Assembly: GCA_007125165.1 (NCBI GenBank)
Contig: SLDV01000137.1
Location: 1 to 53,306, forward strand
Length of the DNA stretch: 53,306 nt
DNA from: Geobacteraceae bacterium
GTDB lineage: Bacteria; Desulfobacterota; Desulfuromonadia; Desulfuromonadales; Geopsychrobacteraceae
Direction of reading: 5' to 3'
The notes under the pieces are model-generated. The model was not told where the DNA came from. It did no database searches and saw only the letters and a list, made by a program, of their open reading frames with translations. Positions 1 to 8,072 of the stretch are shown piece after piece; the stretch's first letter is position 1; every line of letters begins with the position of its first letter. The translations under genes were made by a program, and so were the position numbers.

Positions 1-1
1 C

Positions 2-1609
2 ATCTATTTCTCTGCTTACAGTCCGTTGAAGCAATCTCTCAAAGGCTTGCCCGCGGCGATCTGGTCGGCGGGCAGTGGTAAATTCGGGGCCAAGTTCAAG
101 TGGACCGGTCTGGATGAGCTTATTCTTGAAAATCGTTCAGATAAACCCGTCTATTTGGTGATTCGCCACACGCAAGGGGGGGCACAGATTGAGGTAAAGG
201 CGGCGGAGCATCTATGCGGACTGACCACCCACGAGAAGATCATGACCCTGCAGCAACAGTATGATGATGCTCACTTTGCTGCTATCGGGCCGGCTGGAGA
301 AAACTGGGAGCAGGTGCTCATGGGGTCGGTGGCCCTGTCGACGGAAAATCAATTGCGCAGCGGCGAGGATAAGCAGCGTTTTGCCGGACGTGGCGGCATG
401 GGCAGCATGATGGGGTACAAAAACGTACTGGCGCTGGTGGCGCAGGCCCCCGACCAGAAAAAGCCCCTGACCGACGCAGTCAAAAAGGTCAATATTAACG
501 TCGTTAAAGGGGGTGGCTCTGCCCGTCTGCAGCCGGTCAAGCGCGGGGGAGGTGGCGGTACCTGGGCCGCTTATGATGTCATGCAGCCCTTCCACGCGGT
601 GCCGATCAACAACTTTCGCCCCCAGGCGAACGATCTTCCCGAACGGATGCTGCGCGAAAATGTCGAAAAAGAGTATGACCTTGAATCCTCCGCCTGTTGG
701 CGTTGTGGTATCACCTGTCACAACTATGTCTACGATAAAAACGCTGACGGCTCCCGCGGTGAGTTTCTTGCCAAGTTCGATTATGAACCCCTCAATCTGC
801 TCAGCACCAATATCGGTGTTCACGATCCCGGTCAGGCGGCGCGGCTGATCCAGACCTGTGATCTGATGGGGATGGATGCCATCAGCCTGGGGGTGACTAT
901 TTCGTATCTGTTATCCTGGAATGAGCGCCATCCGGACCAGCCGCTGTGTGGTGGTGTGGGTTTTGGTGAGTTTGAGAAGATTCGTGAGTTGATTTTAGCG
1001 ACCGGCACGGGGAAGTGTCCCGACATCGGTTTCGGTTCCATGCGCCTGTCGCAGCAAACCGGCGAAACTGACTATGCCTATCATGTCAAGGGATTGGAGA
1101 TTGCCGCCTACCAGCCGGAAACCAATCCGGGGTATATCTGGGCGATTGCCGGGGGTCATATGTCCATGGGTACCTACGGCATGTTGATCCGTGAGGGCAA
1201 GACCGATTTCGATTCATGGGTTGACGCCATCACCCGCGATAAGCTGCAGATCGTCGGTTTCGACATGATCGGCCTGTGCAAGTTTTTTGATATCACCAAA
1301 GGGATCGGTACGCAGATGGTGGTCGATTGCCTGAAAAGTGATTTTGATCTGGAAGTGACGGAGGCAGACCTCAAAGCGGCGGTGCGCCGCGCCTTTATCC
1401 TCGGCCTGATTCTTGAGAGGCGCCAGGGGTACACCACGGCGGAATATGCCTTGCCGGCTGAAGTGGCCAAGAAACCCAACCCCAATATTAATGTGCCCGA
1501 TATCAGTAACCTCGATTATATCGAGCAGCTCAGCCAACGGGTCTGGGCGGTTTTTGCACCTGAGATGGAAAGGGTTGCGAAAGAACTGCAGTTGCAGGTG
1601 CAGCGATAA
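2..1609 (+). CDS. Aldehyde:ferredoxin oxidoreductase family protein, 5'-truncated
   Basis: Tungsten/molybdenum bis-pterin enzyme of the AOR family, expected to oxidise aldehydes to carboxylic acids in the cytoplasm with ferredoxin as acceptor. The frame is open to the window edge and the first in-frame TTG (26) is preceded by sense codons, so the true start lies upstream; 535 residues are visible against about 600 for the family. Family marks seen: a CxxCxxxC cluster (CWRCGITC, visible residues 232, 235, 239) and a fourth cysteine in GLCKF (residue 426), the spacing used for the [4Fe-4S] cluster of archaeal AORs. The glycine-rich stretch before PFHAVPINNF fits the second domain. Substrate cannot be read from sequence. 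It lies 115 bases before the next gene, so joint transcription is possible but not shown. Confidence 0.9.
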   Translation: MYFSAYSPLKQSLKGLPAAIWSAGSGKFGAKFKWTGLDELILENRSDKPVYLVIRHTQGGAQIEVKAAEHLCGLTTHEKIMTLQQQYDDAHFAAIGPAGENWEQVLMGSVALSTENQLRSGEDKQRFAGRGGMGSMMGYKNVLALVAQAPDQKKPLTDAVKKVNINVVKGGGSARLQPVKRGGGGGTWAAYDVMQPFHAVPINNFRPQANDLPERMLRENVEKEYDLESSACWRCGITCHNYVYDKNADGSRGEFLAKFDYEPLNLLSTNIGVHDPGQAARLIQTCDLMGMDAISLGVTISYLLSWNERHPDQPLCGGVGFGEFEKIRELILATGTGKCPDIGFGSMRLSQQTGETDYAYHVKGLEIAAYQPETNPGYIWAIAGGHMSMGTYGMLIREGKTDFDSWVDAITRDKLQIVGFDMIGLCKFFDITKGIGTQMVVDCLKSDFDLEVTEADLKAAVRRAFILGLILERRQGYTTAEYALPAEVAKKPNPNINVPDISNLDYIEQLSQRVWAVFAPEMERVAKELQLQVQR

Positions 1610-1724
1610 CCTGTTATCGGCAGTTTTTGTGGTACAATCATCACGGGGTATGAGGGATTCGGTCGGTTGCAATCCATTATGAAGAAGTTGTTATGGTTAT
1701 CTACCATTACGAGGAGAAAAAGTC

Positions 1725-1904
1725 ATGAACATGAAAGAGATTAAAGAGGTTGCTGCAGAGCGTGGTGTTGTGCCAGGCAAGCTGAAAAAAGCCGAACTGG
1801 TCAGGGCTATTCAGAGGGCGGAAAACAACCCTGAATGTTTTGCCATCGGTGTTCTTGAGCAGTGTGTCGAATACGACTGCCTGTGGCGCGGCGATTGCTG
1901 CTGA
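1725..1904 (+). CDS. Small SAP/Rho-N-like protein (59 aa)
   Basis: A 59-residue protein starting MNMKEIKEVA, with a GAGGAG ribosome-binding site (1711-1716) ahead of the ATG. Residues 3-33 (KEIKEVAAERGV..GKLKKAELVRAIQRAE) have the two-helix pattern of SAP/HeH or Rho N-terminal domains, which bind nucleic acid. The C-terminal third is cysteine-rich (C38, C47, C52, C58, C59) and may bind a metal or form disulfides. I believe similar small proteins occur in Desulfuromonadales, but no function is known to me. The stop overlaps the next start by one base (TGATG), so the protein is probably co-translated with the NosL-like gene. Confidence 0.75.
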   Translation: MNMKEIKEVAAERGVVPGKLKKAELVRAIQRAENNPECFAIGVLEQCVEYDCLWRGDCC

Positions 1905-2377
1905 TGAAGTGGCGAATCAGCAAGATCCTTGTTTTGGGGGCAGTGTTTGCACTTCTGGCGTCTGCTGTTCTGGCATTTGAGCCGAATATGCCGGGGCCAC
2001 GGGAGCGCTGCCCGGTCTGCGGCATGTTCGTTGCCCAGTATCCGGAATGGATTGCCACCATTGTTCTTCAGGATGGTCAGCAGGTTTTTTTCGATGGTGC
2101 AAAGGATATGTTCCGCTATTACTTCAGTCTGCCCCAGGGTAAGGTGACGCGTGAAGACATTCACAGCATTTACGTCACCGAATATTACAGTGCCCGTTAT
2201 GCCCTGATTGAGGATGTGTTCTTTGTGTTGGGCACTGATGTTTACGGTCCCATGGGCGCCGAACTGATTCCTGTTCGTGGAAGTCGAAATGCGGAAACTT
2301 TCAAGAGAGATTACAGCGGCACAGAAATTGTTGTATTTGACGAGGTGACGCCGGATATGCTGCCGCCGGACTTTTGA
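1904..2377 (+). CDS. NosL-like exported protein
   Basis: 157 residues. A Sec signal peptide is visible (MKWRISKILVLGAVFALLAS, probable cleavage after VLA at residue 24); there is no lipobox cysteine, unlike classical NosL lipoproteins. The NosL core follows: RCPVCGMFVAQYPEW with C36, C39 and M41, then FFDGAKDMFRYYF. In NosL the CxxCGM segment contributes to Cu(I) binding for nitrous oxide reductase assembly. No nosZ is present here, so a general periplasmic copper or metal role is more likely (inference). The start at 1904 is preferred over upstream codons because it begins the signal peptide and overlaps the previous stop by one base. Confidence 0.85.
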   Translation: MKWRISKILVLGAVFALLASAVLAFEPNMPGPRERCPVCGMFVAQYPEWIATIVLQDGQQVFFDGAKDMFRYYFSLPQGKVTREDIHSIYVTEYYSARYALIEDVFFVLGTDVYGPMGAELIPVRGSRNAETFKRDYSGTEIVVFDEVTPDMLPPDF

Positions 2378-2706
2378 TGATACGCTCTCTGGTCTGTTTG
2401 TCGCTTATGGGCGCAGGCGCTCTTGTGCTTGTCGCTCTACTTTGGCAGGGGCACGTCAGTCGTCCGCATGAAGAAGTGCTTTGGCAACAGAAGCGCGATC
2501 TTGTCGCTGTTCTGGGTATTACCGATCTGTCCTTAAGTAGTGAGGCGCGTTACACTCGACACGTCAGTCAGGCTGATCTGTTTTCCGCTTTTCAGGATTT
2601 CCCCGCAGCTTTCGAACATTTTCCCACCGGTTCCGTGATTCCTCCTCGCCCAGCGGGTGTCAGCGGGCGGGTGATATTTGAATCCCAGCAACAGGCCCGA
2701 CCGTGA
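2377..2706 (+). CDS. Hypothetical membrane-anchored protein of the NosL/ABC cassette
   Basis: About 109 residues with one N-terminal hydrophobic helix (MIRSLVCLSLMGAGALVLVA) and a soluble remainder with no domain I recognise. It contains an ITDLSLSSEARYTRH segment and a proline-rich end (GSVIPPRPAGVSG). It is probably an exported protein tethered by its signal anchor. The ATG at 2377 overlaps the last base of the NosL-like stop, and a TTG at 2374 is an alternative start. Its own stop overlaps the permease start. This coupling on both sides argues that it is a real part of the cassette; function unknown. Confidence 0.7.
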   Translation: MIRSLVCLSLMGAGALVLVALLWQGHVSRPHEEVLWQQKRDLVAVLGITDLSLSSEARYTRHVSQADLFSAFQDFPAAFEHFPTGSVIPPRPAGVSGRVIFESQQQARP

Positions 2707-3860
2707 TGCTCAACTTCAAACTGCTTGAATACAGTCTTTCCAGTCTGTGGCGCCGCAAGGAAAAAAATCTTGCGCTGGTTGTTGTTTACGCTCTGGTCAT
2801 CGCCACCCTGGGATCGGTGCTGCTCTTAACCCATGCGCTGAAAACTGAAGCGGTGATGACCCTGACGGCGTCTCCTGAAATCGTTGTGCAGCGTATGCTG
2901 GGAGGCAGGCACGAACTGATTCCGATTGATTACGCCCAAACTATTGCGGAGTTTCCCGGAGTTGGTAAGGTTACGCCACGCGTCTGGGGCTATTATTACG
3001 ATTCTCTGGTTAAGGCCAACCTGACTCTGGTCGGCTTGGCGGGATACCACGAGCAACTCGAACTGCTTGCCGGGCGCTTTCCTCAGGCGCCGGATGAGGG
3101 TGTCATCGGTGCCGGGGTAGCAGATGCCTTTGGCCCGCAGATCGGCGATCTGTTGGTGCTGGAAGACAGCAGCAAACGGCGAACCGAGTTTCACGTCAGC
3201 GGCATCTTTCGTTCCCAGTCGAATCTGCTCACCAATGATCTGGTCGTTTTGCAGGAGGGTGCTCTGCGTGATTTCTTCGGCATTCCTGACGGTTTTGCCA
3301 CAGATCTGACTGTGCAGGTGTTCAACCCTCGTGAAATCGATACCATCGCCAGGAAAATCGCCTATTTTCTTCCCGACAGCAGGCCCATTACTCGCGACGA
3401 ACTGCTTCACACCTACGATTCCCTGTTCAACTGGCGCAGCGGCATGATGCTGGCGGTATTCATGTCAGCGTTGATGGCCTTTCTGATACTCGCCTGGGAT
3501 CGGGCCACCGGCATCAGCGCTGAGGAAAAACGGGAAATCGGCATTTTAAAAGCATTGGGGTGGGAAACATCCCACATTCTCGGCGCCAAATTACGTGAAG
3601 CTCTGCTGATTTCCCTGACGGCCTTTATTGTCGGGCTGCTGCTGGCCTGGTTGCATGTGTTCGTGCTCGGAGCCCCTGTACTGATGCCACTGTTAAAGGG
3701 CTGGTCGGTGCTCTTTCCGACGTTTGATTTACCCCGGGTGATTGACCTGTACCAGCTTGCGATTTTGGGTTTTGTGACCATTGTCCCTTATCTGGCCTGC
3801 ACCCTGATCCCCGCCTGGAAAGCGGCAAGCAGTGATCCAGACGATGTGATGAGGGGGTGA
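2706..3860 (+). CDS. ABC transporter permease, FtsX/MacB type
   Basis: 384 residues. One transmembrane helix near residues 20-45 (LALVVVYALVIATLGSVLLL), a large extracytoplasmic MacB_PCD-like domain to about residue 245, then three helices (MMLAVFMSALMAFLILAW, ALLISLTAFIVGLLLAW, LAILGFVTIVPYLACTL). This is the FtsX topology of transporters that move lipoproteins, peptides or mechanical signals rather than small solutes across the inner membrane. The EKREIGILKALGW coupling helix, which contacts the ATPase, is clear. ATG 2706 overlaps the previous stop; GTG 2703 is an alternative. It forms a transporter with the next gene, presumably as a homodimer. Confidence 0.88.
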   Translation: MLNFKLLEYSLSSLWRRKEKNLALVVVYALVIATLGSVLLLTHALKTEAVMTLTASPEIVVQRMLGGRHELIPIDYAQTIAEFPGVGKVTPRVWGYYYDSLVKANLTLVGLAGYHEQLELLAGRFPQAPDEGVIGAGVADAFGPQIGDLLVLEDSSKRRTEFHVSGIFRSQSNLLTNDLVVLQEGALRDFFGIPDGFATDLTVQVFNPREIDTIARKIAYFLPDSRPITRDELLHTYDSLFNWRSGMMLAVFMSALMAFLILAWDRATGISAEEKREIGILKALGWETSHILGAKLREALLISLTAFIVGLLLAWLHVFVLGAPVLMPLLKGWSVLFPTFDLPRVIDLYQLAILGFVTIVPYLACTLIPAWKAASSDPDDVMRG

Positions 3861-3862
3861 AC

Positions 3863-4588
3863 ATGGGGGTAGATATCAATAACAGCGGGCCGCTGATCCG
3901 CATCGATGAGGTCAGTAAAATTTATCATCATGGCCGGCCCGATGAAGTATGCGCTCTGCAGAATATCTCTCTGGAGATTCTTCAGGGGGAGGTGGTCGCT
4001 CTGACCGGACCCAGCGGTTCCGGCAAGTCGACCTTGTTGTCCCTGATCGGTTGCATGTCGCGTCCGACACAGGGAACCATCTATCTTGGAGAGCGCCGCG
4101 TCAGTCGTCTGCCGGAGGCTTTTCTGGCGCGGATCCGCCGCGAGAGTTATGGTTTTGTTTTTCAGCAGTACCATCTGCTGCGCGATGTTTCGGTCCTCGA
4201 CAACCTGATGTTTCCACTTTACCCTGCAGCAATGCCCGTCAAAACCATGCGTGAGCGGGCGCTGGTGCTGCTTGATTCATTTTCACTGACAGATAAACAG
4301 AAAACAAGAGTCCGCCAACTCTCCGGTGGCGAACAGCAGCGGGTGGCATTGGCACGCGCCCTGATGGCTGATCCGCCGATTATCATCGCCGATGAACCGA
4401 CGGCCCATCTTGATGCCGGGTTAACGGCCGAACTGCTGACCATGTTGACTGAGCTTCACGCCGAGGGGCGTACCATCATCATTGCCACCCATGATCCTGT
4501 TGTTTATCAGTCATCCCTGATCACCCGCACGGTTGCCTTGCGCCACGGCAAACTGGTTGATGATGAAAAGGTGGGGGCAGGGCAGTGA
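3863..4588 (+). CDS. ABC transporter ATP-binding protein, LolD/MacB type
   Basis: 241 residues, the ATPase partner of the preceding permease. Motifs: Walker [10 protein letters not shown] near residue 50, Q-loop FVFQQYHLL, signature [15 protein letters not shown], Walker [13 protein letters not shown], and the switch histidine in IIIATHDP. The [17 protein letters not shown] segment is typical of LolD/MacB/FtsE ATPases. ATG 3863 has GAGGGGG five bases upstream and is preferred over GTG 3857, which would overlap the permease stop. Its 3' end overlaps the next gene by four bases. Substrate unknown; the NosL-like neighbour suggests a cell-envelope, metal-linked task (inference). Confidence 0.9.
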   Translation: MGVDINNSGPLIRIDEVSKIYHHGRPDEVCALQNISLEILQGEVVALTGPSGSGKSTLLSLIGCMSRPTQGTIYLGERRVSRLPEAFLARIRRESYGFVFQQYHLLRDVSVLDNLMFPLYPAAMPVKTMRERALVLLDSFSLTDKQKTRVRQLSGGEQQRVALARALMADPPIIIADEPTAHLDAGLTAELLTMLTELHAEGRTIIIATHDPVVYQSSLITRTVALRHGKLVDDEKVGAGQ

Positions 4589-5592
4589 TCCTCCACCCTG
4601 GAATCCTCGCTCTGCTGTTCGGTTCAACCCTGATCCTGCTGATGCTGCTGGTAGCCGGTGGGGTGGCGCTGCGGATAGTGCGTTACTGGAACGCCGATAG
4701 CGGTTCCGCGACCCAGTTGCAACTGGAACGGCAGACCTGGCTGGTGTCGACCCTGCTCAAATATGCGTTTGGCTTTCAGATCATCTCTGTGCTCCTCTTT
4801 CTTTTTACTCTCGAAGAAATCCACCCCCTGTTTGTCGGCGCTATGTGTGCGACCGGATCGCTGAATGCCAACCTGGTCGGTTGGCTGGTGCTGCTGGTCA
4901 AGATCGCTCTGGTTTTTGCCGCCGCTGTGTGGCTGGCCATCAATTATCTCGATCAGCGCACTGAGGATACGCCGCTGGTACGACTCAAGTATCGGCTGCT
5001 GTTGCTGCTGATTCCCGTGGTTGGGCTTGATTTGTGGTTGCAGTGGGAATATTTCAGTGGTCTGCGGCCGCAGATGATCACCTCCTGTTGCGGGTCGCTG
5101 TTTTCCGCTGAAGGGGAGGGAGTCATCAGTACCCTGGCCGGTCTGCCCATCGAACAGGCGATGCCCCTTTTTTTTATCGTCGTTACCCTCTATGCCGTCG
5201 TTCTTCTGGCGAATCTGCGCTGGCGCTTTGTGGCATTGCGCCATCTGCTCTTTGTTGCGGCGGTGTTGCTGTTTTTTGTCTCCCTGGCGGCGCTGGTGTC
5301 GTTTCTTTCCCTCTATATCTATCAAATGCCCAGCCATCAATGCCCTTTTGATATGCTCCAGGGGCACTATTACTACATCGGTTATCCCATTTATGCTGGT
5401 CTGTTTATGGCCACCTTGTTCGCCATGCTGCCTGGTCTCTGTCGGCCGCTGGCAACAACAAGCAGCCTCGAACGCGAGCTTGAGTGCTGTGAGCCGATGT
5501 GGCTGCGTCTGGCGCTGTTCGGGCTGATTCTGTTTCTGCTGAGTAGTTGCTGGCAGATGCTGTTCGGGCCACTGAGATTGCTGGGGTATTGA
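4585..5592 (+). CDS. Polytopic membrane protein of the NosL/ABC cassette, unknown function
   Basis: 335 residues with about eight predicted transmembrane helices. The GTG start overlaps the ATPase stop (GTGA). Notable elements outside or at the edge of helices are MCATGSLNAN near residue 92, a vicinal CC in ITSCCGSLFS near 165, and PSHQCPFDML followed by YYYIGYPIY near 250. Paired Cys/His positions like these could bind a metal or be redox active (inference). I do not recognise a named family. As the last gene of a coupled set with a NosL-like protein and an FtsX-type transporter it likely belongs to the same envelope system. The repeat element begins directly after it. Confidence 0.75.
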   Translation: MILHPGILALLFGSTLILLMLLVAGGVALRIVRYWNADSGSATQLQLERQTWLVSTLLKYAFGFQIISVLLFLFTLEEIHPLFVGAMCATGSLNANLVGWLVLLVKIALVFAAAVWLAINYLDQRTEDTPLVRLKYRLLLLLIPVVGLDLWLQWEYFSGLRPQMITSCCGSLFSAEGEGVISTLAGLPIEQAMPLFFIVVTLYAVVLLANLRWRFVALRHLLFVAAVLLFFVSLAALVSFLSLYIYQMPSHQCPFDMLQGHYYYIGYPIYAGLFMATLFAMLPGLCRPLATTSSLERELECCEPMWLRLALFGLILFLLSSCWQMLFGPLRLLGY

Positions 5593-5597
5593 AGTCA

Positions 5598-5743
5598 GGC
5601 TTTTTGGTCCACGGAAGACACGGAAAGACACGGAAAATTAACCATTATAGCAAAACAGTCATTCACCAAAAAGGTTACTCAATAAATTTGTATAATTTTT
5701 TTATTTCGTCTGTGTATTCCGCGTTTTCCGTGGATAATCGCTT
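5598..5743 (+). repeat. Inverted-end repeat, copy 1 (A/T-rich core)
   Basis: About 145 bp. It opens with TCCACGGAAGACACGG (5609) and closes with the near reverse complement CCGCGTTTTCCGTGGA (5720-5735), so it has imperfect terminal inverted repeats of roughly 17 bp around an A/T-rich core. It is homologous, in opposite orientation, to 7692-7833: outer flank GGCTTTT(T)GGTCCACGG, core AACCATTA(T/C)AGCAAA and inner edge CCGTGGATAA are all shared. It encodes no protein. The inner edge reaches the stop codon of yajD. Confidence 0.85.
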
Positions 5744-6116
5744 ATTTCTTCAGATTGGCCAGGGCAGCGAAGGGGGAGTGGGACAGGGATGGTTTTGCGA
5801 CACTGGACCCCATCTCGGCGTCACGGTCTTCCTGGATCCCGCGGGTGTGTTCATGATCGTGACAATAGACGCACAAGAGTTCCCAGTTGCTGCCGTCGGG
5901 GGGGTTGTTGTCGTGGTTGTGGTCCTTGTGATGAACGGTGAGTTCACGGATTTTTTTCCCTTCCAGTTCGCGGGTGCAGCGGCCGCAGACGTGGGGAAAA
6001 AGTTTGAGGGCCTGTTCGCGGTACCCTGACTGACGCTGCCGATGCTCATCACGCATGGCCTCCAGCCGCTGTTCCAGTTCTTCGGGGCTCAAGTTTTTTT
6101 TCTGTTTGTTGTTCAT
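5742..6116 (-). CDS. yajD: HNH nuclease-family protein YajD
   Basis: 124 residues, closely resembling Escherichia coli YajD, a small HNH-domain protein of uncertain role. Seen: a zinc-binding CGRC (C44, C47), the HNH core ELTVHHKDHNHDN with H62/H63, DGSNWELLC, and a second metal pair CVYCHDHEH (C82, C85). An N-terminal Lys/Glu-rich extension and a C-terminal FAALANLKK complete it. The ATG at 6116 overlaps the stop of the acyl-CoA dehydrogenase by one base (TGATG), so the two are probably translated together. The stop codon sits at the edge of repeat copy 1. It may act on DNA, but this is only a family inference. Confidence 0.9.
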   Translation of the reverse strand: MNNKQKKNLSPEELEQRLEAMRDEHRQRQSGYREQALKLFPHVCGRCTRELEGKKIRELTVHHKDHNHDNNPPDGSNWELLCVYCHDHEHTRGIQEDRDAEMGSSVAKPSLSHSPFAALANLKK

Positions 6117-7645
6117 CAGTCGTGGTTCTCCTGCCGGTAAAAACAATCAAGCCAGTTGTTGTATGAATCTGCTTCAGTATAAATGCAATTGCCCAGTGCT
6201 GAAAAGGCATTGATGTCAGTTGCGATCCGCTGGATGAGGTGCTGGCGGCAATTATCAATGAGCGAGGCATGATAGCCTGAGTCACTCAATTCTTCGACCA
6301 GATGCAAAGCAATAATGCGGCTGATGAGCTGACCAAAGGCATTGAGCCGGCGTTGCGATAAGGGCACGGTCAGTTCAATGTTCAGATGGGCTTTAAGGTA
6401 ATCTGCCGCCCGGCCGGTCAGTTCAAAACCACTGACAAAGGCCAACAGCTTGCGTTCTTTCTTGCGTAACATCAACTTCTGAACAGCCTCGGCGATTTGA
6501 ATATAGAGAATATCGTTGGAGCCTTCAAAAATCTGGAAAGGGCGGCTGTCAACCAGGGCGCGCCCGGCGATATGGTCGAGGCGATAGCCTTTGGCCCCAA
6601 CCAGTTGCAGTAGTGACTGGGCTGATTCCTGCATCAGATCGGTAACAAAGGTTTTAACGGCATTGGCTTCGAGCCCTGCGCTGGACAGGTCATTTTCAGT
6701 ACCGGCTTTTTTGCTGCTGTTCAGGCACATGGCTGCAGCGATTGTTACGTTGGCCTGCAGAGCGGACAGCCGCTGTTGCACCTGATCGTAACTGTAGAGG
6801 CTTTTGCCGCCTACCTGGCGCTGCCGGCAATGGCTGACGGCCTCATCCTCCATGCGCTGCAGAAAGCCCAGAGCCATGCCGGGAAACTGCATGCGGCTGC
6901 GGTGGAGCAGATCAAGCATCATCTTGATGCCGGTGCTGTAGGGTTCGAGTTTCTGCAGCTTCGGTATCTTCACGTCAATGCGGTTGCGGCCGTAAGGCAG
7001 CAGGTAGATGCCGAGGTTTTCAAAGTACTCCTCGACGATGATGGTCTGATTCTCTGCAGAGGTATCACAGATAAAGAAATCGACATCGCGCCCAAGCTGA
7101 CCGGACTCATTTTTGCGGCGCGCCGTCAATAGCCAGTAATCGGCCCAGCCGGTCAACCCCGCCCAGTGTTTCAGCCCCTGAAGATGATAATAATCACCCT
7201 GCTGCTGATAATGGCTCTGCATGTGCAGGGCGTCGCTGCCATAGTCGGGCTCGGTGATCATCAGGCCACCCATCTTCTGCCGGGTCAGAAAGCCGTCAAA
7301 AATCGGTTGTTTTACCGGCTCCTGAGCGTATTTGGCCACTGGTTGCAGAAACAGGGCCCAGTTGATACCGAACCCCAGGGACAGGGGCAGGGATTCATAG
7401 CTTGCCGCCGACAATACTGCCAACCCTTCATGAATCTGACCACCACGCCCGCCGTATTGTTGCGGGATAAAGGTCGACATGGGTTGTGCAGCAAGGATAT
7501 CGCGCAAGATAAACGGAGGGACGCCACGCTTGACGCTGAGCTTGTCAATGTCGCTGCGGACGTGGAACAGGTGCTGCAGTTGATCCTTGAACTGAGACAG
7601 GAAATCATTGAAATCGACTGGTTGTTGCTGTGAGAAGGATGTCAT
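6116..7645 (-). CDS. Acyl-CoA dehydrogenase family protein
   Basis: 509 residues, longer than the usual ~380 because of an added C-terminal region, as in fused or very-long-chain-type members. FAD-dependent alpha,beta-desaturation of an acyl-CoA is the expected chemistry, with electrons passed to ETF. Visible: MITEPDYGSDALHM (the flavin/substrate-loop equivalent of the usual T-E-P-x-x-G-S-D), GLKHWAGLTGWADYW, and QIFEGSNDILYIQIAEAV, matching the C-terminal E-G-T/S-N-D/E-I motif. ATG 7645 is chosen because GGAG precedes it; the frame stays open upstream only into the repeat. It is coupled to yajD, an odd pairing. Substrate unknown. Confidence 0.85.
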   Translation of the reverse strand: MTSFSQQQPVDFNDFLSQFKDQLQHLFHVRSDIDKLSVKRGVPPFILRDILAAQPMSTFIPQQYGGRGGQIHEGLAVLSAASYESLPLSLGFGINWALFLQPVAKYAQEPVKQPIFDGFLTRQKMGGLMITEPDYGSDALHMQSHYQQQGDYYHLQGLKHWAGLTGWADYWLLTARRKNESGQLGRDVDFFICDTSAENQTIIVEEYFENLGIYLLPYGRNRIDVKIPKLQKLEPYSTGIKMMLDLLHRSRMQFPGMALGFLQRMEDEAVSHCRQRQVGGKSLYSYDQVQQRLSALQANVTIAAAMCLNSSKKAGTENDLSSAGLEANAVKTFVTDLMQESAQSLLQLVGAKGYRLDHIAGRALVDSRPFQIFEGSNDILYIQIAEAVQKLMLRKKERKLLAFVSGFELTGRAADYLKAHLNIELTVPLSQRRLNAFGQLISRIIALHLVEELSDSGYHASLIDNCRQHLIQRIATDINAFSALGNCIYTEADSYNNWLDCFYRQENHD

Positions 7646-7691
7646 GAGGACTCCGCTTTGATGGATACACATGTGGTACTTATTCCAGAAA

Positions 7692-7833
7692 AAGCATTTA
7701 TCCACGGAAAACACGGAAAAAAACGAACAAAAATTTAAAGATATAGAACTTCCTTAACTTGTTTGCTGAGTGACTATTTGCTGTAATGGTTTAATATTCC
7801 GTGTGTTTCCGCGTTTTCCGTGGACCAAAAGCC
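7692..7833 (-). repeat. Inverted-end repeat, copy 2
   Basis: Second copy of the element at 5598-5743, in inverted orientation. It begins TTATCCACGGAAAACACGG and ends CCGCGTTTTCCGTGGACC. The reverse complement aligns along its whole length with copy 1, including the A/T-rich core, with scattered substitutions and small indels. The two copies face each other around the yajD/acyl-CoA dehydrogenase pair, with their GGCTTTT-type flanks outward. It lies in the 5' region of the dehydrogenase gene and could influence its promoter. Confidence 0.85.
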
Positions 7834-7868
7834 GTTTTTAGGTTGATGAGTGTTTAGGATATTACACG

Positions 7869-7904
7869 AAAAAAGGCCCCAACACAGTAGTCAGGGCCTT
7901 TTTT
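7869..7904 (-). terminator. Rho-independent terminator downstream of ilvC
   Basis: Stem AAAAAAGGCCC / GGGCCTTTTTT around a loop of about 13 bases, with T-runs on both strands, so it can act in both directions. It lies about 170 bases beyond the ilvC stop on the minus strand. The stretch between it and ilvC (7905-8072) shows no gene. Confidence 0.8.
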
Positions 7905-8072
7905 ATGATCAGATGTTGTGATTGTTGAAGGTCTTCAGGTTAAGTTACAGCGTTTTAGCAATTAACTGCTGTGGTGGTTCAGAGACGATCATCTGCCTAC
8001 CTCCCTCTGCTGTATGTTTAACTTCAATCTATCACATGCTCCTGCTGACATTCAAGTGCAGCGCGGATATTT

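Noticed and set aside
212-823. Minus-strand frame inside the aldehyde oxidoreductase gene
   Set aside because: Overlaps the recognised conserved protein completely and resembles nothing.
4624-5631. 335-residue open frame on the minus strand
   Set aside because: It lies antisense to the membrane-protein gene, is Gln/His-rich low-complexity sequence with no family resemblance, and has no initiation signal.
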